The translations under genes were made by a program, and so were the position numbers. 64,000 nucleotides of DNA from JANXXV01 sp038230275. GTDB taxonomy: Bacteria > Acidobacteriota > Terriglobia > Bryobacterales > Bryobacteraceae. The notes under the pieces are model-generated. The model worked only from the letters and a program-made list of their open reading frames with translations. It was not told the origin of the DNA and searched no databases. The stretch covers positions 1 through 64,000 of the forward strand of contig JBBRNO010000021.1 in assembly GCA_038230275.1 (NCBI GenBank), given 5' to 3'. Below are positions 24,538 to 32,264 of this stretch, piece by piece. The stretch's first letter is position 1, and each line of letters begins with the position of its first letter.

Positions 24538-26078
24538 TCCGTGGTGCTCCAATGCCGTTTGTCGTGTTCGATTAGTTCCTCCGCCTCCTTGGGCCCCCAC
24601 GTCCCGCAGGCGTAGTTCGGGAACTTACGCGGAGGCAGTGCTTCCCATACATCCTGAATGGGCGCGACAATATTCCAGGATGCCTCCACCATGTCGGACC
24701 TTTGGAAGAGCGTTGCATCGCCCACCATACAATCGTGCAGCAGACGCTCATAGCCGGTGCTAGCCGTTGTTCCAAAGTAATCGTGGTAATGGAAATCCAT
24801 ATTCACGTTTCCAATCTGGACGATGGGTCCGGGGATCTTGGCGCCAAAGCTGAGAGAGATGCCCTCATCCGGCTGTAGATGCATTACCAGCCGGTTCGGA
24901 GTCAGTTTTTCCACCGGGGTATTGCGGAAGAGCACGAACGGCGCTCGCTTGAATTGAATGGCGATTTCAGTGACGCGCTTCGGAAGACGCTTGCCGGTGC
25001 GCAGGTAAAAGGGAACGTCGGCCCAGCGCCAGTTATCGATCAACAGTTTCATGGCGACAAAAGTCTCCGTACGCGATGTTGGCGAAACTTGCGGTTCGGA
25101 GCGATAGGCGGCCAACTTTTTAATAGCGCCATTCGCACTTTCGCCGTATTGGCCGCGGACGGTGCGGGTGAGCACTTCTTCCGGCGTCATGGGTTGAATC
25201 GATTTCAAGATCTTCGATTGTTCGTCGCGAACCACGTCGGCGTCGAAAGAAACGGGCGGTTCCATCGCGGTGAGGCAAATCAGCTGGAAGATATGGTTCG
25301 GCACCATGTCGCGCAGGGTACCGGCCACTTCGTAGTATCCGCCGCGGTCTTCCACTCCCACGGTTTCGGCAACGGTGATCTGCACATGATCGATGTAGCG
25401 GCGATTCCAAATGGGTTCGAAGATGCCATTGGCGAAGCGGAAAACCAAGATGTTCTGGACCGTCTCCTTGCCCAGGTAATGATCGATGCGGTAGATCTGC
25501 TTCTCATTCAACACCTGCTGGATATCTTTGTTCAGCTTCCTGGCGGACTCGAAATCCCGTCCGAACGGCTTTTCGATAATCACCCGGCGCCAGTTGTTTT
25601 CTTCGGTAGTGAGGCCGGCCGCTCCCAGTTGCTGCACTATGGCGGCAAAAAAGTTGGGCGACGTGGCCAGGTAATTGAAGTAGTTGCCGTTGGTGCCGTG
25701 TTTGGTATCCAGCTCAGCCAGAAATGCCTTCAGCTTCTGATAGGCGGCGGGGTCCGCAAAATCTCCGGACATGTAATAGATGCGTTCCTCAAACCACTTC
25801 CACAACTCGGGATCGACGTCGGAGGTGGCATAGAGCTTGATATCTTCGTTGAGACGGCTGCGGAACTCTTCGGTGGTGAATTCGTTGCGTGCAAAACCCA
25901 CCAGCGCGAAATTCGAAGGAAGCAGTTTTTCTTTCGCCAGATTATAAAGAGCGGGAATTAATTTGCGTTTGGTAAGATCGCCGGACGCCCCGAATATGAC
26001 CATAATGCAGGGGTCCCCCGGACGGCGCGCTTCCGATCCCGAATCATCGGGCAAATCTGTCATGGTCATGTTCTGCAT
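24534..26078 (-). CDS. zwf: Glucose-6-phosphate 1-dehydrogenase
   Basis: 514 residues from ATG 26078 with AAGAGGAT upstream; about 129 residues of open frame before it have no match and lie over the divergent gene's start region. 'VIFGASGDLTKRKLIPALYN' is the dinucleotide site near residue 27, and 'RIDHYLGKETVQNILVFRF' near 208 contains the catalytic His/Lys motif. The enzyme oxidises glucose 6-phosphate to the lactone. It leads the seven-gene operon that runs to pgl. The 254-base region to the divergent barrel gene must hold the promoter, but no strong consensus was found in it. Confidence 0.95.
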   Translation of the reverse strand: MQNMTMTDLPDDSGSEARRPGDPCIMVIFGASGDLTKRKLIPALYNLAKEKLLPSNFALVGFARNEFTTEEFRSRLNEDIKLYATSDVDPELWKWFEERIYYMSGDFADPAAYQKLKAFLAELDTKHGTNGNYFNYLATSPNFFAAIVQQLGAAGLTTEENNWRRVIIEKPFGRDFESARKLNKDIQQVLNEKQIYRIDHYLGKETVQNILVFRFANGIFEPIWNRRYIDHVQITVAETVGVEDRGGYYEVAGTLRDMVPNHIFQLICLTAMEPPVSFDADVVRDEQSKILKSIQPMTPEEVLTRTVRGQYGESANGAIKKLAAYRSEPQVSPTSRTETFVAMKLLIDNWRWADVPFYLRTGKRLPKRVTEIAIQFKRAPFVLFRNTPVEKLTPNRLVMHLQPDEGISLSFGAKIPGPIVQIGNVNMDFHYHDYFGTTASTGYERLLHDCMVGDATLFQRSDMVEASWNIVAPIQDVWEALPPRKFPNYACGTWGPKEAEELIEHDKRHWSTTE

Positions 26079-26332
26079 GGTTATCCTCTTATGATCTTGT
26101 AATAATCCCCGCGACGCCCCATGCCCAAGCGGTTGGAGCAGACACGATCCTAACACGCTAGCAGTTTTAGCTGCGCCGTGAAAATCTCTAAATAATAACC
26201 GCTTCCCTATTGCAAGAGATTGCCTTCTAAGTAATACTTGAAAATCACTACTAGGCGAGGTTTCGCAGAGCAGATCCAGGTGTGTCCTGCGATGCAGAGC
26301 GCCGCTGGACTGGCACGAACGTGAAAAACAAC

Positions 26333-28465
26333 ATGACGATGACCCCGGCCACGTTGAAAACCGTGCTGGGATACCTTGCCGTGTGTAGTGTGGTGTGCAA
26401 TGTAGAATTTTGCGCTTTTGCGCAGCAATCCCGGCGCATCCCGCGGCAGGTGGATCAATCGTCAACCGCCGTTCAGGGAATCGTTCGCAATCCGGCGGGG
26501 TTGGGACTGGGTGGCGCGGCTGTCCGGTTTCGCAATGCCGACGGGCGGGAGTTTCGCGCTACAACCACCGGCGATGGCGTCTTCCGGATCTTGAACATGA
26601 TACCCGGTCCTTATGAGTTAATCGTGGGACGGGAGGGCTTCTCGTATTTCCACCGTCCGGGAATCGAACTGCGCGGCGCGGACACGCTTAGCTTTGAGGT
26701 AACACTGCAAGAGATTCCCACGGCAGCCACGGGCGTTCGTGAGGTGCCGTTGCGGCCAGAACTTGGAAAGCGCCTGGCCCCCTTCGAGGTGGAACCGGTG
26801 CAACCGTACGGCCGGGAGCTTCCTCTTGCCTCCAATGTGCAGATCGTCGCTGAGATGGCTCCGCGAACCCAGCCGCCTCCGTATGATCGGATTTTCACTA
26901 CGGTTCCGAACCGCTGGTCGGACGATTATCCGGCGTACGGCCGGTATAGCCAGAAGGGAGAATTTCCCTATGTGGTTGGGTATTGGTACGACCCGTTCAA
27001 CCGGAACAAGCTGAAGGGCGACTACCCGATCTTCGGCAAGCGCACGTTCCTCAACATGAAGTTCTTCAGCGAGACCTTCGCTGACGGGCGGCGAATTCCA
27101 ACGCCCAGCAACGTAGGATCGGAACGTCCGGACAGCCAGAATTTCTTTGGCGGTTTCAAGCAGTTTGCCATGAGTGAGACTCTGGCGTTTTCCTTCGATC
27201 TGTTTCGTGGCGACGCAGCGTTCCGCCCCATCGACTGGCGCGTCAAATTCACACCCGAAGTGAACGTGAATTACATCAAGGTGGATGAGCGCGGAATCGT
27301 CAATATCGATGTTCGCAAGGGCACCACGCGGACCGACGCGCACCTTGGTTTGCAGGAGGCGTTCGTCGAAGTGAAACTGAAGGACCTGGGCCACGAATAT
27401 GATTTCGTTTCGGCCCGCGCCGGCATTCAGGGGTTCAACAGCGACTTCCGCGGGTTCATCTTCTCAGACCAGGAACCTGGACTGCGCATCTTCGGAAACT
27501 TCCATGCGAACCGCTATCAATACAATCTGGCTTACTTTGCCATGTTGGAGAAAGATTCCAACAGCGGGCTGAACCGGATGGATTTTCGCAATCAGCAGGT
27601 TTGGATTGCGAACCTATACCGGCAGGATTTTATTAAGCGCGGATACACCATTCAATTCAGCTTTCACTACAACAAAGACGACCCTTCCTTCCGGTTCGAC
27701 GAGAACAATTTCCTAGTGCGGCCTTCGCCCATCGGCGCGGTCAGGCAGCATTCCATCCGCTCGTATTATTACGGTTTGTCCGGCGATGGCCACCTGGGCA
27801 AGCTCAACATCACGCATTCTTTTTACCAGGTGCTGGGACAAGACAAGTTGAATCCGCTGGCCGGCAAGAAGGTGGATATCAACGCGCAGATGGCTGCGGT
27901 GGAACTGTCGCTCGATAAAGACTGGATCCGCTACCGGCTATCGTTCTTCTATGCATCGGGCGATAAGGATCCGCGGGACGGCACCGCGCGGGGTTTCGAC
28001 GCCATCTTCGATCATCCGAACTTCGCCGGCGGCATCTTCAGCTTGTGGAATCGGGAAGGCATCCGGCTGACGGGTAGTGGCGTGGCGCTGGTGAGTGGAG
28101 ATAGTTTGTTGCCGAGTTTGCGGTCCAGCAAAATTCAGGGGCAGAGCAGCTTTGTGAATCCAGGCTTGTTCTTATACAACGCGGGCGCCGACATTGATGT
28201 GACGCCGAAGCTGCGGGGGTTTGTGAATCTCAACCTGGTGCGCTTCGCCCGCACGGAGCCCTTGGAACTATTGCTGTTTCAGAAGCCGATTCACGCGGGC
28301 GTGGGGGCCGATTCGGGAGTGGGCGTGAAGTATCGTCCACCGTTGAGCGATAACATCATCCTGGTGGCGGGTTTCAATACATTTCAGCCGTTTCGAGGGT
28401 TTCGCGATATCTACGTTGGCCGGCTGTTGCTATCTGGATTTGTAAGTTTGCGTTTCACGTTTTGA
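26333..28465 (+). CDS. Outer-membrane beta-barrel with N-terminal carboxypeptidase-regulatory-like domain
   Basis: About 710 residues. ATG 26333 is used; GTG 26321 (four residues longer) is an alternative that gives a more basic signal-peptide start. The signal peptide ends near 'FCAFAQQ'. A carboxypeptidase-regulatory-like beta-sandwich follows (about 40-135: 'VQGIVRNPAGLGLGGAAVRF', 'GPYELIVGREGF'). From about 190 to the end are alternating amphipathic strands, finishing in an aromatic residue ('SGFVSLRFTF'), as outer-membrane proteins do. No TonB plug is evident. It ends only seven bases before a decahaem cytochrome gene, so it may be the porin sheath or anchor of an outer-surface electron-transfer complex. 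The pairing is seen; the function is inferred. Confidence 0.75.
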   Translation: MTMTPATLKTVLGYLAVCSVVCNVEFCAFAQQSRRIPRQVDQSSTAVQGIVRNPAGLGLGGAAVRFRNADGREFRATTTGDGVFRILNMIPGPYELIVGREGFSYFHRPGIELRGADTLSFEVTLQEIPTAATGVREVPLRPELGKRLAPFEVEPVQPYGRELPLASNVQIVAEMAPRTQPPPYDRIFTTVPNRWSDDYPAYGRYSQKGEFPYVVGYWYDPFNRNKLKGDYPIFGKRTFLNMKFFSETFADGRRIPTPSNVGSERPDSQNFFGGFKQFAMSETLAFSFDLFRGDAAFRPIDWRVKFTPEVNVNYIKVDERGIVNIDVRKGTTRTDAHLGLQEAFVEVKLKDLGHEYDFVSARAGIQGFNSDFRGFIFSDQEPGLRIFGNFHANRYQYNLAYFAMLEKDSNSGLNRMDFRNQQVWIANLYRQDFIKRGYTIQFSFHYNKDDPSFRFDENNFLVRPSPIGAVRQHSIRSYYYGLSGDGHLGKLNITHSFYQVLGQDKLNPLAGKKVDINAQMAAVELSLDKDWIRYRLSFFYASGDKDPRDGTARGFDAIFDHPNFAGGIFSLWNREGIRLTGSGVALVSGDSLLPSLRSSKIQGQSSFVNPGLFLYNAGADIDVTPKLRGFVNLNLVRFARTEPLELLLFQKPIHAGVGADSGVGVKYRPPLSDNIILVAGFNTFQPFRGFRDIYVGRLLLSGFVSLRFTF

Positions 28466-28472
28466 CAGGCTC

Positions 28473-31400
28473 GTGAGAATGACTGAATCTAACTATGCAA
28501 AAAAACGCCGCATGATTCGTTCCGCGTTGGGGGCTGCCGCCGCGACATTCGTACTGCTGTTTTTTGTGCTGCTGACTTCCAGAGTCAATCGGGCGCAGGA
28601 CGCAAAGCGAGACACCAGGAAACCCGGGTCCTCACAGATCGATTTCAGACAAACGCAAGCAGAGGCGGATACCAAGAGTACAGGCTGCGTGAGTTGCCAC
28701 GGAATGACGGAAGCGGCGACAATGCACCCCACAGCCACCGTTCGCATCGGCTGCGCGGATTGCCATGGTGGCGATTCCACGGTAATGAAACCGGCCGGGA
28801 CCGAAGCCGGCGCGAAGGCATATACGGACGCGAAGTTGCAGGCGCATCCAAGACCGTCAGTGCCGGGCTTGTGGAAGAATTCAGGCAATCCCGTACGGGT
28901 GCAGACGGATTGGCTGAAGGAAAGCAAAGAGTATATTCGCTTCGTGAATCCGGGAGATCTGCGGGTAGCCGAACTGACGTGTGGCACCGCCGGGTGCCAT
29001 GAGCAAGAGGTTCGCAACGTTCGCAGCAGCATGATGACGCACGGGGCCATGCTGTGGCAGGCGGCGCTCTACAACAACGGCGCGATCCCTTGGAAGAATG
29101 CGCGCTTCGGTGAGAGCTATTCCGCCGATGGCTCGCCGCAACGGATTAAGACGTGGCCTCCGCCGAGCCAGGAAGACACCAGGACGAAGGGCATTCTGCC
29201 GCAACTGAACCCGCTGCTGCGTTGGGAGATCACGCAGCCAGGCAACGTGCTGCGCGTGTTCGAACGCGGCGGCGGACCGCGCGGAGATCTGGGCAGTCCG
29301 AACATGGAAGAAGATCCGGGACGGCCGGATGAGAAGCTGAGCGATCGCGGTTTGGGAACGCTGCTGCGGACCGACCCTGTGTTTCTTGGGTTACAAAAAA
29401 CACGGCTGCTGGATCCGGTTCTATCTCTCCCAGGCACCAACGATCATCCCGGCGATTATCGCAACAGCGGCTGTACGGCTTGCCATGTCGTCTATGCGAA
29501 CGATCGCTCTCCGGTTCATTCCGGTCCCTACGCGCAGTTCGGAAATCGTGGCCGCAGCGCACAGATAGACCCGACGATTCCGAAGAATGAATCGGGCCAT
29601 CCCATACGGCATGAATTCACGCGGTCGATTCCGACCAGTCAATGTATCGTCTGTCATATCCATCCCGGCACGAATATGGTGGCGTCGTATCTGGGTTACA
29701 TCTGGTGGGATAACGAGACCGATGGCGAATCCATGTATCCGGCAAAGCAGAAGAACCCTACCGACGAAGAGCGCTATCAAACCTGGATTGCGAATCCGGA
29801 GGGCGCGGCGGCGCGCGGCAAGTGGAAGGACATGGAGTTCCTGGAAAAGATTGGCACACCGGAGTTTAACAAGGAACTGAAACACACGCAGTTCGCCGAT
29901 TTCCACGGACATGGCTGGGTATTCCGCGGCGTCTATAAGCGCGACCGCAAGGGCAACCTGCTGGACACCGAGGACAAGGTGGTGGCCCCGGACGACAAGC
30001 AGAAGTTCGACAAGGCCGTGCACTTGAAAGACATCCATCTGGAGAAGGGGATGCACTGCGCCGATTGCCATTTCTCCCAGGACAACCACGGCAACGGGAA
30101 CTTGTATGGCGAAACGAAGAATGCCGTGGAAGTAGATTGTATCGATTGCCACGGCAGCATCGACAAGAAGGCCACATTGAGAACATCGGCCGCGGCGGCT
30201 CCGAAAGGCGGCACTGATATGGCGCTGCTGCGCACGCCTTGGGGACAGCGAAGGTTTACCTGGCTGAACGGCAAGCTGCTGCAGCGGTCCGTCGTCGACA
30301 AAGACCGCGAGCCGTGGGAAGTGGTGCAAGTGCTGGACACCATCACTCCGGGCAATTCGCACTACAGCGAAAAGTCCCGCTACGCGAAGACGATTCTGAA
30401 AGATGGCGAGACCTGGGGAGCGGCGCCAGGCGATGCATCGAAGCTGGCACACAGCAACAGTAAGATGACGTGTTACACCTGCCATTCTTCCTGGACCACA
30501 AGCTGTTTCGGCTGCCACCTGCCGATGATCGCGAATAAGAAGATGCCGATGCTGCACAACGAAGGGCTGACCACCCGCAACTACACTTCCTACAATTTCG
30601 AAGTATTGCGGGACGACATCTACATGCTGGGAATCGACGGCACGGCGACGAAGAATCGAATTGCGCCGACGCGGTCCACGTGCGCGGTAGTGGTCAGTTC
30701 GCAGAACGCAAACCGGGACTGGCTGTATTACCAGCAACAGACCATCTCCGCGGAAGGCTACAGCGGCTTCGGCTTCAGCCCGTATTACCCGCACACCGTG
30801 CGCGCGAAGGAAACGAAGAACTGCACGGATTGCCACGTTTCCAAGGGGTCCGACAACAACGCCTGGATGGCGCAACTGCTGATGCAGGGCACGAACCTGG
30901 TGAATTTCATGGGCCGGTATGTCTTCGTCGCTGAAGGTGCGAAAGGCTTCGATGCCGTTGTAGTGGCGGAGCATGACGATCCTCCGGCGGTGCTTGGCAG
31001 CGATCTGCACAAGCTGGTCTACTCCGACGATTACGAAAAGCTGGTGAAGGCGAAGCGCGAACTGGAAGAAGCGGATCATCACGCAGGCAATGTGCTGGAT
31101 GTACAACTCCGCGGCGAATATCTGTATGCGGCACTGGGCAAAGGCGGATTCCGCGTCTACGATGTGGCGAATATCGACAACAAGAATTTCTCGGAGAAGA
31201 TGGTGACCGCGCCCGTCTCCCCGCTGGGGCAGCGGTTGTATGTGAAAACCAAGTTCGCGACGGCCGTTGCTTCTCCGTCTACGTTGGCATTAGACCCGTT
31301 GCGCACCCATGATCCGGCGAACGAAGAGAAGGCCATCGCGCTGATGTATGGCTTCCTCTATGTGACCGACCTGGAAGAAGGTTTGGTGGTGATTGGCAAT

Positions 31401-32264
31401 CCGGATTTGAAGAGCAAGGCGCCCGGAGTGCTGACTCTGTTGGATGGAAATCCAGCGAACAATTTCCTGAAGCGCGCGCTTGCATTCAATCCGAACGGTG
31501 TGTTGAATGGGGCCCGGCGCATCACCATCGCGGGAACCTACGCCTACATTTTGTGCAATCGCGGTCTGGTGGTGGTGGATCTTCAGAATCCGCTGGAGCC
31601 GAAAGTTACGGCGGAGATGGGCGCGCCGGATCTTCTCGACCCGCAAGGGATCGCCATCCAATTCCGTTACGCGTTTGTGGTGGATAAGGAAGGCTTGAAA
31701 GTGCTGGACACCACGTCGCTTGCGGAACCGCGACTGGTGAAAGGTGCAGTGGTTCCGCTTCCCGATGCGCGCAATGTCTATGTGGCGCGGACGTACGCCT
31801 ACGTGGCCGGCGGCAAGCAGGGCATGGTGATCGTCGACGTGGAACGGCCGGAGCATCCGAAGTTCGATCAGGTGTTCAGTGCCGAAGGAGAGATCAACGA
31901 CACTCGCGACATCAAACTGGGCATGACCGCCGCCAGCGCGTTTGCGTATATGGCCGATGGCAAGAATGGACTACGCATCGTGCAGTTGTTCGCTCCCAAC
32001 GATACGCCGAACTATCTGGGATTCAGCCCGCGCCCGAATCCGAAGCTGATTGCCACCTACAAGACCAAAGGCCCGGCGCTGATTGTCTCTAAGGGAATTG
32101 ATCGCGACCGTGGCGTGGATGAAAGCGGAAACCAGTTGACCGTTTTCAACCGCCGCGGGTCCAGACCGTTCAATAAACAGGAAATGGAAAAGATGTATCT
32201 TCGAAACGGGAAGATATATACCGTGACGAACGAGCCCCCCACGTTGCCGACAGGGAAAAAGTGA
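28473..32264 (+). CDS. Decahaem-type cytochrome c fused to an LVIVD beta-propeller
   Basis: 1263 residues from GTG 28473 (ATG 28479 also possible). A basic N-terminus and one hydrophobic stretch (about 14-36) act as signal or anchor. Nine CXXCH haem sites are at residues 72, 94, 334, 391, 529, 556, 667, 678 and 784, plus one CX4CH site at 170-176, giving ten likely haems. From about residue 865 to 1205 there are LVIVD-type repeats, for example 'YAYILCNRGLVVVDLQNP' and 'YVAGGKQGMVIVDVERPEHP', which build a beta-propeller. Haem-rich and propeller parts together suggest a surface or periplasmic redox protein that also docks a partner. It follows the barrel gene by seven bases and overlaps the glycosidase start. 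Confidence 0.88.
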   Translation: MRMTESNYAKKRRMIRSALGAAAATFVLLFFVLLTSRVNRAQDAKRDTRKPGSSQIDFRQTQAEADTKSTGCVSCHGMTEAATMHPTATVRIGCADCHGGDSTVMKPAGTEAGAKAYTDAKLQAHPRPSVPGLWKNSGNPVRVQTDWLKESKEYIRFVNPGDLRVAELTCGTAGCHEQEVRNVRSSMMTHGAMLWQAALYNNGAIPWKNARFGESYSADGSPQRIKTWPPPSQEDTRTKGILPQLNPLLRWEITQPGNVLRVFERGGGPRGDLGSPNMEEDPGRPDEKLSDRGLGTLLRTDPVFLGLQKTRLLDPVLSLPGTNDHPGDYRNSGCTACHVVYANDRSPVHSGPYAQFGNRGRSAQIDPTIPKNESGHPIRHEFTRSIPTSQCIVCHIHPGTNMVASYLGYIWWDNETDGESMYPAKQKNPTDEERYQTWIANPEGAAARGKWKDMEFLEKIGTPEFNKELKHTQFADFHGHGWVFRGVYKRDRKGNLLDTEDKVVAPDDKQKFDKAVHLKDIHLEKGMHCADCHFSQDNHGNGNLYGETKNAVEVDCIDCHGSIDKKATLRTSAAAAPKGGTDMALLRTPWGQRRFTWLNGKLLQRSVVDKDREPWEVVQVLDTITPGNSHYSEKSRYAKTILKDGETWGAAPGDASKLAHSNSKMTCYTCHSSWTTSCFGCHLPMIANKKMPMLHNEGLTTRNYTSYNFEVLRDDIYMLGIDGTATKNRIAPTRSTCAVVVSSQNANRDWLYYQQQTISAEGYSGFGFSPYYPHTVRAKETKNCTDCHVSKGSDNNAWMAQLLMQGTNLVNFMGRYVFVAEGAKGFDAVVVAEHDDPPAVLGSDLHKLVYSDDYEKLVKAKRELEEADHHAGNVLDVQLRGEYLYAALGKGGFRVYDVANIDNKNFSEKMVTAPVSPLGQRLYVKTKFATAVASPSTLALDPLRTHDPANEEKAIALMYGFLYVTDLEEGLVVIGNPDLKSKAPGVLTLLDGNPANNFLKRALAFNPNGVLNGARRITIAGTYAYILCNRGLVVVDLQNPLEPKVTAEMGAPDLLDPQGIAIQFRYAFVVDKEGLKVLDTTSLAEPRLVKGAVVPLPDARNVYVARTYAYVAGGKQGMVIVDVERPEHPKFDQVFSAEGEINDTRDIKLGMTAASAFAYMADGKNGLRIVQLFAPNDTPNYLGFSPRPNPKLIATYKTKGPALIVSKGIDRDRGVDESGNQLTVFNRRGSRPFNKQEMEKMYLRNGKIYTVTNEPPTLPTGKK

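Noticed and set aside
26079..26332. Consensus promoters for zwf and the barrel gene
   Set aside because: Several TTGCAA-like boxes occur but none has a good -10 at the right spacing; not strong enough to annotate.
26079..26465. 129-residue N-terminal extension of Zwf
   Set aside because: The extension lacks homology and overlaps the start of the divergent barrel gene; ATG 26078 has a ribosome-binding site.
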